Source of the DNA: Plantago major
Lineage: Eukaryota; Streptophyta; Magnoliopsida; Lamiales; Plantaginaceae
Length of the DNA: 64,000 nucleotides
Reading direction: 5' to 3'
Assembly (NCBI GenBank): GCA_026545765.1
Contig: CM048841.1
Coordinates: 103,575,542-103,639,541 of the forward strand
Numbering within the stretch: the stretch's first letter is position 1; each line of letters opens with the position of its first letter. This document shows, in pieces, positions 34,524 to 45,600 of the stretch. The position numbers and the translations under genes were made by a program. Under the pieces are notes generated by a model that was given only the letters and a program-made list of their open reading frames with translations, ran no database searches and was not told the DNA's origin.

Positions 34524-35680
34524 CACTACAAAAAAAACAGGGACAATCCGACGGAAAGGGACGACGGATTTTATCCGTCGCCCCAGTAGAGACGAATCGC
34601 TAAGGGTAGCGACGAATTTAATCCGTCGCTACACATAGCGACGGATAAAATTATCCGTCGCTCTGTAGCGACGGATAACTTTTATCCGTCGCTAATTTTG
34701 TTGACCATAATAAAACGAAAAAAAATAAAAATTTTTTAGCGACGGATAGATCTATCCGTCGCCAAATGACCGGGAAATAAAAAAAAAATAGAAAAGTTAG
34801 CGACGGATAGATCGTCGCTAAAAGCCTAAAAAACATTAATATATCTCCACCACCACCTCCCTTCCTCCACCAACACCTCCTTTCCTCCTCCACCACCTCC
34901 TCTTCCTCCCACCACCACCGCACCACACCCACCACCACTGCCACCACCACCTTTCTCCTCCCACCACACTCCACCACCCGCCTCTCACCACCACCACCAT
35001 CCGCCTCTCACCACCACCACCCGTCTCTCCACGCCACCACTGCCTCCGGATCTCATCGCCACCACCGCCACCGGATCTCCACCGTCCACCTCCGGATCTT
35101 CGATTTATCTTTTTTTACATTTTCGGTATTTTAGGTATTTCAGTTTGTACATTTTAGGTATTTATCTTTTATCTTTTTGTACATTTTCGGTATTTTAGTT
35201 TGTATTGTATTATTGTATAATGAATTTGTATTATTGTCATTGTATAAAATTTTTGATTTATTGTATAATCGTATTGAATATTGTAGTTTCGATTTGAATA
35301 TCAACCGAATTATTGTCCGATTTGAATATTGTAGTTTCGATAAATCAATATCTCGTATACGAATACAAATTGAATACGAATTAATCCGTATACGAATATA
35401 AAAATTCGAATACAGATTTTATTTTTTTTAAACAAAATAACTTTTTAGCGACGGATAGAATCTATCCGTCGCCAATAATAGATTTTAAAAAAAAATTAAA
35501 AAAAGTCAAAAATGATAATCCGTCATCCAATCCGTCGCGAATTGGACGACAAATTATTTATCCGTCGCCACAGCTCCAGTGGGGCGACGGAATTTTTATC
35601 CATCGCCAGAGCTAGGGCGACGGATCGTTGGTCTGTAGCGACGGATTTATCCGTCGCTACAGACCAGTTTTTTTGTAGTG
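34524..35680. mobile_element. Small non-autonomous CACTA (En/Spm) element
   Basis: Starts CACTACAAAAAAAACAGG and ends TTTTTTTGTAGTG, with 3-bp duplication TAA on both sides (34521-34523 and 35681-35683). Both subterminal regions carry many GCGACGGAT/ATCCGTCGC boxes, often back to back as in GCGACGGATAGATCTATCC followed by GTCGC; these are like the TNPA-binding repeats of En/Spm. The interior (34840-35400) is CCACC-rich then AT-rich with GTACATTTTCGGTATTTTAG repeats, and has no transposase. Same family as the two CACTA copies at 40-52 kb. Confidence 0.92.
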
Positions 35681-35683
35681 TAA

Positions 35684-35985
35684 TTCTTCGGAAGATGACA
35701 AACCAGAATATGCAGAATTAAATGGGACGTTTGTAAAAAAATAAAATAAGTTGAATATAAGATAAGTATAAATAGTGTTTTTAAACTATACATTTTCCTA
35801 CAATCACATGTTATTCATCAACTCAAGCACCACACATGCATTACATATCCTGGAGGAGCATATAGCCCCGTTCTCAATAATACCTAATTTCCTTCTTAAA
35901 CAACGTGCAAAATCTGTTTAGGAAACCCCGTCGACGATAATCATCACTTCACCAAAAGGCTCGCCTGAACGACCCATGACATCCC
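35684..35985. other. Intergenic, no gene seen
   Basis: Short AT-rich spacer between the CACTA and the second Cassandra array. The left edge of the first LTR copy of that array is not clear. Confidence 0.4.
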
Positions 35986-36720
35986 TCACACTCCTATCAA
36001 ACGGTTCAATAATGCATATTTGTCCGGTGACATGTTGGCCCACTGTACCAACACATGCTCTTTTTCGCGCACTTTCTTTCTCAATCGTGCGTGCAACGGG
36101 GGACTTCTAGGTAGTCACCCATCCTAAGACTGATTCATAGCAAGCACGCTTAGCTATAGAGTTCTTATGAATGGATTCCCAAAATAAATGGTGCACCTTG
36201 TTGGTATAAGTAGCGCTCCCAATCCATTTAAGCACTCTGAAACTTTGGGGTGTTCCATTCACCCCCTCTTAAATTTCCCAACGTCCTAATTGCGCTTTGC
36301 CTAAACCAATCATACACCTCTTCCGGGTTCTGAATTGGCTTGGTTCTGACACCATTTGTAACGCTCCGTCCCCTTGTGGGCCGAGGCCGGACCCTTTTGG
36401 TCTGCGTTGTTACTCCTGATCTGCTCCCCCTGTGATATGTTGGTCTCACTGTACTAATACATGTTCTTTCCTAAGCCATTTTTTCCTCACTCGTGCGCGC
36501 ACTGGGAGAATTCCTAGCACCCATTATAAGATTTATCTAGAGTATGCACGCTTAACCACGAAGTTCTTATGAATGGTTCCCAGAAATAAATATGCATCTT
36601 GTTGGTATGATGAGTAGGGTTCTCGATCCATTTAAGGTATTTGAAACTTATATGAAAATTTTGGGGGTTACACTCTCAAACCAAAGCACAATGTCCTCTA
36701 CATAAAGGTTTTTCCAGTTC
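35986..36720 (-). mobile_element. Second Cassandra TRIM array with 5S-like LTRs
   Basis: An LTR with a worn outer edge ends TGTTCCA at 36257, an internal segment runs 36258-36356 (worn Met primer site at its right end: reverse of GGTTCTGACACCATT), and a full LTR runs 36357-36672 (TGTAACGCTCCGTCC...GGGGGTTACA). The next stretch (36673-36715) again looks like the start of an internal segment, so a third LTR was probably lost. The 5S-like part at 36101-36220 is the best preserved in the window: GTAGTCACCCATCCTAAGAC, GCAAGCACGCTTAGC, GAGTTCTTATGAATGGATTC, TTGTTGGTATAAG. Confidence 0.82.
36101..36220 (-). other. 5S rRNA-like segment in a Cassandra LTR
   Basis: Read on the minus strand it follows 5S rRNA order: GGGAGCGCTACTTATACCAA, then the AACTC and GCTAAGCGTGCTTGC internal control-type region, then GGATGGGTGACTACC and AAGTCC. 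It is diverged in the middle (AATCAGTCTTA instead of the usual GAGTAGTAC). Possibly still a weak Pol III promoter; this is inferred from Cassandra work, not shown here. Confidence 0.75.
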
Positions 36721-37240
36721 CTTCCATAGCTATTACGAACAATATAATACACCATTACGGTCATCGATAGCATATGTAATCTTCTCATATATTCCATCCA
36801 CGTTCATCATATGCAAACTGTGGATATAAACCATCGTTTATGCTCTCACTGCATATTATCATAGCACTCTCAATCAAAATTAACAGGATTGTAGCATTAT
36901 GTACCATCAATTGATGAGTGGAAGATATTGCTGATGACTTAAAGTTGGTTGATTTTCATATGCCTTGTGAAGCTAACATTGTTTTGGACATCTCTAGCTC
37001 GTGTAAGTTTATAGAGGTTGTGTAAATGTAGTATCCATGTTCTTTACATGTGATGTCGTTGTAATCTAGTCTACTCTGCTTTAAGATTTCTTGAAACAAC
37101 ATTTGAGATTATGTTATTCCTTCTGTCCCTTTCATAACTTTTTAAGGAATTGCTTTATCTTGGATTATGAAAAATTAATATGATATTAGTTTGTGAATTG
37201 TATTATATTTGATAAAATTGTAACTTGGTGAAAAAATGGG
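36721..37240. other. Intergenic, no gene seen
   Basis: AT-rich. A CTTCTGTCCCTTTCATAAC string near 37119 looks like a single MITE end without a partner. Confidence 0.4.
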
Positions 37241-37247
37241 TGTCCTC

Positions 37248-37367
37248 TACCGTGCCGCATGCTATAGTGCCTCCTGGTACTTGGATGTGTTGTACATTGC
37301 AACATATACTGCATATAGTACAACATTAATTAAAGCATCAGGAGGCATAACAACATGCGACACGGTA
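37248..37367. ncRNA. Candidate hairpin RNA locus 1 (miRNA-like or MITE-derived)
   Basis: A 120-nt foldback. Paired blocks: TACCGTG with CACGGTA, CGCATG with CATGCG, TGCCTCCTG with CAGGAGGCA, and TGTTGTAC with GTACAACA; the terminal loop is about 22 nt. Internal loops separate the blocks. The size and shape fit a plant miRNA precursor, but no known miRNA was recognised. A related hairpin is at 59355-59451. The transcribed strand is not known. Confidence 0.45.
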
Positions 37368-37749
37368 TACAAAATCGAAAAAATGAGAGTGAATCAAGTG
37401 ATCATAAAGTATGAAAGAGAAATAATAAATAATTAGTTAGTATAAACTTTACTGTTATAGGTTATGTAGTTTATAATACAACATTAAAAATAAAGTTAGT
37501 AAGTTTGTAATGGAAGTAACGTATAATAATACCCATGAATAAATTGTAAATAACATGTTGAAGTTGACAAATATTTTAAAACTAAAATGTCACAAAAGGC
37601 TATAATCGCTTGAAGCATTCAACATTGCGTTGGAAGTCATCGATACATATAAACATTCACAAAATTTTAATCAATGAGATTGAACTCTAACATATAAAAA
37701 ATGTAGGTGGCACTATAATTACCTGTTAATGTTTACACACATAAAAGAT

Positions 37750-38113
37750 AAAATTACTTCAAACTTTGTCGAACACTTCTTTGTAGGCCACGTTCCTTGT
37801 CGTGTCATATGTATTACCCTCTCCGTTGCAAATTAGTACTTTCAATCCCTTACCTGCTGGTAACTCTAGATAAAGCAACGTATAACTGGTCGTGGTTGTA
37901 TACAAGTGAGGGGATCTAGAGGTCGACGTGTGCAAGAGATTGTCCCTGGCACTTATTTTTTATAATAGCAAAGCAGACGAATATTGGAAACTGTCTCCTA
38001 TCAAAATTGATAGGACACTCTGTCTTGTCTGATGGGCTCATCATCATCTTGGGAATGAAAACTTTTTGTTCCATGTTAATTCCATATATCATCTTTTTGT
38101 TTCCCAATAACAA
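37750..38113 (-). pseudogene. Helitron helicase C-terminal relic
   Basis: Minus-strand reading: GNKKMIYGINMEQKVFIPKM, then SPSDKTECPINFDRRQFPIF, then AIIKNKCQGQSLAHVDL, and in another frame YLPSPLYTTTTSYT, ELPAGKGLKVLICN and TRNVAYKEVFDKV. These match, in order, the last part of Helitron helicases (V-F-I-P-R-I, R-R-Q-F-P, M-T-I-N-K-S-Q-G-Q-S-L-x-H-V-G-L, K-G-L-K-I-L-I, N-V-V-Y-K-E-V-F). It is longer and better kept than the relic at 30.5 kb. The terminal CTRR hairpin was not pinned down. Confidence 0.8.
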
Positions 38114-38759
38114 AAAGATGCAAGAATAGCCGAATACTCGAATACACGAATAACAAATAAATCACGTGAATTGATGGATATTATTGACATACTACTGATG
38201 TGTAAATTTTACTTTTGGCAAGTCAAATCAGAATATTATGTTACCTTTTGTAATATTTTAAATTGTTTTTAATTTGATTTGGGATGTAATAATTTTAATT
38301 TGATTTGTAATATGTATGCCATGAATAGTTTACTGAAAAATATTACTGGGAAATAGAAATGATTAGAGGCTAGTAAAAATGTTTTGGGCTGCCATGTAGA
38401 TTGATTAGAACCAAGAGAAATTCTTTAAATTTCTACACAATTAAATGATGTGGCAGCTTTCAGAATGGATGAATGAGTTTTATTTTAATGTATAGATAGA
38501 TAGATTTTAATTTTGCGAATTTTGCAAATTAATTTCAGAAAGTTTATACATAATGACCAAAATAAGCAACATTAACGTCAAGTTCAGTATGGACATCACT
38601 GCAATTAGATATTACGCACCCATGTCACTGACAAATTTGGTACTACACATACAATTCCACTTTGACTTTGATCTGTGTACTCTACTCATTTAGTTGAAAT
38701 TTCAATATCTAGCAAGAAAATCATGAAAAATGTATATGAAGAATAGATAAAATGGGTGG

Positions 38760-38897
38760 TGTTAAATCGAGAGCACAATTTGTTATATTGAGAGCAACCA
38801 TATTTATTTTAAGAAAGATTTAAAAAATTAAGAAGCAATCTTTTCTAATATAAACACGATTGATCTCAATATAACAAATGTTGCTCTCGATTTAACA
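38760..38897. mobile_element. Near-perfect foldback MITE, 138 bp
   Basis: Left arm TGTTAAATCGAGAGCACAAT then TTGTTATATTGAGAGCAACC and right arm in reverse TGTTAAATCGAGAGCAACAT then TTGTTATATTGAGATCAATC pair over about 60 bp with a short loop near 38822-38836. No clear target duplication, so the superfamily is open. A transcript would form a long hairpin able to feed small-RNA production. Confidence 0.7.
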
Positions 38898-39032
38898 TTG
38901 ATAAAATCAAATAAAAATTAAATAAATAAAAATAAATAAATTATAAGGAGGGGATAAGAGCAAATCAAAGAACCACCATTGTAGTACTGTTATCCACCTT
39001 TTTATCTAATAATACCAGTATACCACCACCAA

Positions 39033-39163
39033 AGGTGGGTCAAACCATCCATGACCCGGGATCAAACCCGCACCGCACACTGGAAAACAAAACATGTACA
39101 ACCAACAAAAGTGGGCCAAAGCATCCATGACCCGGGATGAAACCCGCACCGGAAAAAAAAAAG
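39033..39163. repeat. Direct duplication with B-box-like motif
   Basis: CATCCATGACCCGGGATCAA plus ACCCGCACCG and CATCCATGACCCGGGATGAA plus ACCCGCACCG lie about 78 bp apart. On the minus strand they contain GGGTTTGATCCC and GGGTTTCATCCC, close to a Pol III B box. They may be two SINE tails. Confidence 0.5.
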
Positions 39164-40284
39164 AATCCCACACACAATTATTGACATTACAGCAGGCCAA
39201 AAGATAGAGGTGACCCAGTAATGTGTGCTTGAGTTATTGTAGGCTGATGATTGGAATAAATTGAGTGCAAGTCTTTCTCGTCATATATTCACTACTTACA
39301 ATTGGCTCTAGTGGTAAGTCATTTCATTTAATAGGCTTGTAATGTACGGTAATAAAAATACTTACTTATTTATTGTCCAAACTCCAAATGTATAAAACAA
39401 CAAAAAAATTATAACCTTAGCTAGAACACAAATTAATCTAAGTACACGTACATGTGAAGTAGTTCTAAAGATGGGAGTTTGGGTCGAGATTCATGTGATG
39501 AACAGCAAAGAAAGGTCACCAACTAACTCTTCTCATCTGCGTTTGACATCAGGACAAATATGCACATGAATATGGAAAAATATCCAGATTCCAGAAGGTT
39601 ATAGCTAATTTTACAAGTCACAAGTGTAACTAACAAGACTACCGACAAACACTAGAGATAAACAAATGGTTCAAGCTTGTAATTTTCTTACATACTTAAC
39701 TTGATGTATTAACTAACAACACAAGTGGCCTCTGGTTAATTATTAACGGTTGGTTCAATTGGAGTAAGTTTTTCGATGTCAATTTACAAAACGGTTCATT
39801 GGTTCTTAGATGTTGTAGTCAATGTGACACCCTCTCTCATAACGTGTGGATCAATTTGCATACGATGTAAGACACTTTGTCGAAGTGTGTAATCTTCTTC
39901 GTCTCAAAATTCTCCATGGAGTGAAGTTGGAATAGTTGTTGAGAGGGACAATTTTAAAAATAAACACATTCTATAGACTCGTTTCACAAGATCCGAAGAG
40001 GACTGCACAAGCACTCAGCATATAGTATAAAAATAAACACATTCTATAGACTCCGATGGGATTTCTTTCTATCCTTAATTATATTACTCTCCTCTGAATG
40101 TTTTGGTGAGTTGTACTATCGTGGTTTATAATAGTATACAAATTTAAATGTACCACATTTTAAATCATCTGCATGATGCGGACAATATACCTAAGAACAA
40201 GATCATATAGTGCTATTTAACGAGCCGAACCGAGTATCTTATTACCTGACCTCGGCTCGGCTCGTTAGTAAAAACGAACTATTT
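39164..40284. other. Intergenic, no gene seen
   Basis: A 26-bp word (AAAATAAACACATTCTATAG plus ACTC) occurs at about 39957 and 40030. The DNA at 40215-40284 (GAGCCGAACCGAG, CTCGGCTCGGCTCG) continues on the far side of the big CACTA at 52473 (GAGCTCGAGCTCG), so the CACTA landed in an older repeat of that type. Confidence 0.45.
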
Positions 40285-41359
40285 TTACACTACAAGAAAA
40301 ACATTAAAAAACGACGTTATGGGGCGACGGATTTTATCCGTCGCCCCATAACGACGGATCGCCTATTGGGGCGACGGAATCTATCCGTCGTCCCAATTCA
40401 CGACGGATAACAGTTATCCGTCGCTAATTATCCGTCGCCCAGGTTTGACTTTTTTTTAAAAAAAAAAAAATATAAAAAACTGGGCGACGGATAGATTATC
40501 CGTCGCTATAAGGCGACGGATTCCTATCCGTCGCCCAGACTGGCGACGGATCGGCCTCTGGGCCGACGGATACGTGTCCGTCGGCCCAGAGTTCTTATTT
40601 TCCGGCAAACAGAGGGCAGAATCCTCATTTCTTCATCTTCTTCCTTCTTCTTCCTCATTTTCTTCTTCTCCTCAATCCCGTTTTTCGGCCAATCATCCGT
40701 TATTCCGGCCAATCTTGGTGCCTAATCGAAGCTCGTGTGACAAGGAGTTTGGTTCTTCGATCAATTTCATATTTCTACCGATTAATCAAGGTATTTTTGC
40801 TAAAACCCTAGTTTTTAAAAATTTGGGGATTTTGTTTATTTTTGATTAATTTGAGCAATTATATGTATATATGATAAGTATGTAGTAGTTAGTTTAGTTA
40901 ATTTGATCAATTATATGTAATTTGTTCAATTTGAATGATATGAATGTATGTAGTATGTTAAGTTTGGTATGTATGAATGTATGTAGTTAGTTTGATTTGT
41001 GTGTTAAGTATATATAGTTAGTTTAGTTAATTTGATATGTTTGTTAAGTATAGAAGTATGTAGTTTTGATTTGATAAATTTGTATGTTAAGTATGTAATT
41101 TGATATGAATATATGTAGTAATTGATATGTATAGAGTAATTAGTTAATTTAATATGTATGTTAAGTATATAATATATGTACTAAGAGGTTGAAATGGTTA
41201 TTATATATGTCCAATTTTGTAACACATGAACACTTAATTAATAATTAATTTATAAGGAACATATAATAATTAACAATTAACCTCTACAATCTTCTTATCC
41301 GAATTGGAATCGATCTAATAAATTAAATCTGATCTAATCAATTGGAGCGTCTCGGGTTA

Positions 41360-42607
41360 AAAATAAAGTAAACAATGAATTCCGACCGTTCATGGATGTA
41401 TACGATCGTCGGTAAATGAAGCGAGTTTCTAGGAGTTTAAGTAGAAGGGTTAAAGGTTTCATCTCGTTTGCCATGGGACATCCGGTTTGTGCAATTGGGG
41501 GTTGATAAAGTGTCCTTGCACATTGGAAACTGCGAAACAAGCAATTTATGACGCCTCTTTGCAGATTCGAGCACTTGCGGCGTTATGGATTCATGCACAG
41601 TATCATGTATGGATTCATCACGGTGAGGAAGCACGTCCATGGCATACCTCCGATGGAGGGAGGCGGGGTTTGGGGCCGCCTATTGAGTGCCTTCGCTTGT
41701 CGGAACATGTGCATGGTGTATTGGGAGGAGGATGTAGATCTGTTGGAATGCAAGTTACGTGGTAGGGAGCGTCACAAGTGATGAGGAGGGGGGTGCATGA
41801 GAATGAGGAGTTTCATCCGTTTTGTCTCTAGGCTTGTATAACTAGTAATCATTAGTTGATATATATATATATGAAACCAAACATTATGGTAAAATTGAAG
41901 CTGATGTAACTTATATTATGTAATGCCTTAACAATTGACTGAAGCTAATATAACTTATATTACGTAGCAATTGATTGAATTATTGTGAAATTGATTTATT
42001 AGTAAATGAAAGACCTCGATCTAATGAATTCAAGCGTGTCGAGTTATTATCTAATTATTCAATGAATACCGATCGTGGATGGATGTATTGTCGTACTCTC
42101 AATGGCAGAGTTCAATGGAGTTTTCTGAAAGGGGTTGAAGGTTTCATTGAATTTGCAATGTCAAATCCGTCTTGTGTAAAGGATGGGTTGATAAAGTGTC
42201 CTTGCAATGAAACAAGGTCTGAAACAAGCAATACGTGACTCCTAAAGTGGTAGTCCAAGACTTGAGGAAAATGGATTCCTTCCTGCGTATCGGTATGGAA
42301 TCATCATGGTGAGGAAGCAAGACCGTCAATACATATGACCAATCTGTACAACGTGGAAGGAAGAGAAAAAATGAACAAGTCGGGAACAATCCCAATCAAG
42401 GCGATGCTATTCGAGCTCGAGTCGAACAAATGGTGTACGATCTTTGCGGGGCGGAGTTCAGGGACACAACCAACACTGAAACCGAGGTGGAGGTGGAGGA
42501 ACCACCGAATCCCGAGGATCAGTTGTTCTTTGACTTGTTAGAATCATCAAGGAAGCCGGTTTACCCGGGGTGTAAGCTCACTGAGTTGTCTTTGTTATCT
42601 CGGCTAA
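41360..42607 (+). pseudogene. CACTA transposase, N-terminal part (outer copy)
   Basis: Two head-to-tail Transpos_assoc-like modules are visible. Module a (about 41380-41640): WMYTIV..., LIKCPC-type DNA, then VWIHHGEEA. It is followed by NMCMVYWEEDVDLLECKLRG. Module b (about 42060-42320): TDRGWMYCRTLNGRVQWSFL, GVEGFIEFAM, GLIKCPC, then WNHHGE-like DNA. Next comes VEQMVYDLCGAEFRD and an acidic EVEVEEPPNPEDQLFFDLLE, then KPVYPGCKLTELSLLSRL, where the inner CACTA is inserted. Small frameshifts occur throughout. AT-rich DNA at 40830-41330 and 41840-41990 probably represents introns. Confidence 0.75.
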
Positions 42608-45600
42608 CACTACAAGAAAAGCTGGAAAAAACGACGTTATGGGGCGACGGATGAAATCCGTCGCCCCATAACGACGGATCGCTTATTGGGGCGACGGATA
42701 ACGTATCCGTCGCTAAATTGGGCGACGGATAATTATTATCCGTCGCCCAAGTTTGACTTTGATAAAAAAAAAAAGGAAATTTTTTTTTTTAAAAAAACGG
42801 GGCGACGGATAGATTATCCGTCGCTTTATAGCGACGGATACCTATCCGTCGCCACATGTGGCGACGGATCGACTCTGGGCCGCCGGATACGAGTCCGTCG
42901 GCCGTAGTTTCTTGAGACGGCAGAATGCCTCACTTTCTTCCTCTTCTCCCTTCTTCTTCCTCATTCTCTTCTTCTCCTCTCTTCGGTTTCCGGTGAATTC
43001 TTCGTTATTCCGGCAATCTTGGTGCCTAATCGAAGCTAGTGGGACAAGGAGTTTGTTTCTTCGATCAATTTCAGATTTCTATCGATTAATCAAGGTATTT
43101 TGGCTAAAACCCTAGTTTTTTAAAATTTGGGGATTTTGTTTATTTTGATTAATTTGAGCAATTATATGTATATATGATAAGTATGTAGTAGTTAGTTTAG
43201 TTAATTTGATTAATTATATGTAATTTGTTCAATTTGATAGTTAGTTTAATTAATGATATGAATGTATGTAGTATGTTAATTAAGTTTGGTATGTATGAAT
43301 GTATGTAGTTAGTTTGATTTGTGTGTTAAGTATATATAGTTAGTTTAGTTAATTTGATATGTTTGTTAAGTATAGAAGTATGTAGTTTTGATTTGATAAA
43401 TTTGTATGTTAAGTATGTAATTTGATATGAATATATGTAGTAATTCGATATGTATAGAGTAATTAGTTAATTTGATATGTATGTTAAGTATATAATATAT
43501 GTACTAAGAGGTTGAAATGGTTAAATTATATTCCCAATTTTGTAAATATCGAACACTTAATTAATAATTAATTTATAAGCAACATATAATAATTAACAAT
43601 TAACCTCTACAATCTTCTTATCCGCATTGGAATCGATCTAATAAATTAAATACGATCTAATCAATTGGAACGTCTCAGAATAAAAATAAAGTATATATCT
43701 GATGAATTCGACTGCTCATGGATGTACGATAAATGCGGTAAATGGCGAGTTTGTAGGAGTTTTGTAGAAGGGTTAAAGGTTTCATCTCGTTTGCCATGGG
43801 CGTCCGGTTTGTACAATTGGGGGTTGATAAAGTGTCCTTGCACATTGGAAACTGCGAAACAAGCAATTTATGACGCCTTACTGATGATTCGAGCACTTGC
43901 GACGTTATGGATTCATGCACGAGTATCATGTATGGATTCATCACGGTGAGAAGCACCGTCCATGTCATACCTCCAATGGAGGGAGGCGGGGTTTGGGCCG
44001 CCTATCGAGTGCCTTCGCTTGTCGGAACATGTGCATGGTGTATTGGGAGGAGGATGTAGATCTGTTGGAATGCAAGTTACGTGGTAGGGGCGCCACAAGT
44101 GATGAGGAGGGGGTGCATGAGAATGAGGAGTTTGATCCGTTTGTCTCTAGCTTGTATAACTAGTAATCATTAGTTATATATATATGAAACCAAACATTAT
44201 GGTAAAATTGAAGTGATGTAACTTATATTATGTAATGCCGTAACAATTGGTGGAGCTAATATAACTTATATTACGTAGCAATTGATTGAATTATTGTGAA
44301 ATTGATTTATTATCGTAAATGAAAGAACTCGATCTAATGAATTCAAACGTGTCAGGTTATTATCTAATTATTCAATGAATACCGATCGTGGATGGATGTA
44401 TTGTATGCATTCTCAATGGCGTAGTTCAATGGAGTTTTACGAAAGGGTTGAAGGTTTCATTGAATTTGCAATGTCAAATCGGCTTGTGTAAAGGATGGGT
44501 TGATAAAGTGTCCTTGTGCAATGAAACGGTCTGAAACAAGCAATACGTGACTCCTAAAGTGGTAGTCCGGACTTGAGGAAAAATGGATTCTGCTGCGTAT
44601 CGGTATGGAATCATCATGGTGAAGCAAGACCGTACAATACATATGACCAATACAGACAACGTGGAAGGAAGAGAAAAAATGAACAAGTCGGGGAACAATC
44701 CCAATCTGAAGGTGATGCTATTCGAGCTCGAGTCGAACAAATGGTGTACGATGCTGTAGGGGCGGAGTTCAGGGACACAACCAACACTGAAACCGAGGTG
44801 GAGGTGGAGGAACCACCGAATCCGAGGATCAGTTGTTCTTTGACTTGTTAGAATCATCAAGAAGCGGTTTACCCGGTGTAAGCTCACCGAGTTGTCTTTG
44901 TTATCTCGGCTAATGAGTTGTAAAGGCTAATGGCCGCAATCAAACGAGCTTCAATGAATGGGTTGGCGTAATGTCGGACCTTTGTCTGAAGAAAACCTAG
45001 TTCCCACCAACTTTTACCAAGCGAAGAAAAGATGCGGGATTAGAATTTGGTAACCATAGGCATCGTTGTCCCAAAATATGCATGATATATTGGGAGGAGG
45101 ATGCGGATCTAATAGAATGCAAGTTACGTGGTAAGGAGCAGTACAAGCGTTACAAGGAGGGGGTAAGAAAAGCGACAAAGAAAAATCTCTCACATAAGAA
45201 AATGTGGTACTTCCTCTAGCACCTCGTTTGAAAAGATTGTATGCTTCAAGTGCTTGCGGATAAAATGCGGTGGCACAAGGCGAGTAATCTCGGATAATCT
45301 TGAAGGTGGTAGAATGGACCATCCATGAGACTCACCGCATGGAAATCGTTTGTGAGGACATATCCGAGTTTGCGGCGAATCTAGAAATGTCGTTTGGGAC
45401 TTTATGCGGATGGTTTTAACTTGCTCGGTAGTGAACGTAAATACTCTTGTTGGCGATTATGCTCACACCGTGCATAATCGCCCGGTGAGTGCATGAAGGA
45501 GCCATTCATGTTTCGATTGCATTGGTGCACGGGAAAGATCCTGGATCGACGTTGGATGTTTTCTTGCAACCCCTAATCAAGGAGCCGATCGAGTTGTGGG

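Noticed and set aside
36101-36220. Genuine 5S rRNA gene
   Set aside because: Diverged in the internal control region and embedded in an LTR with Cassandra structure.
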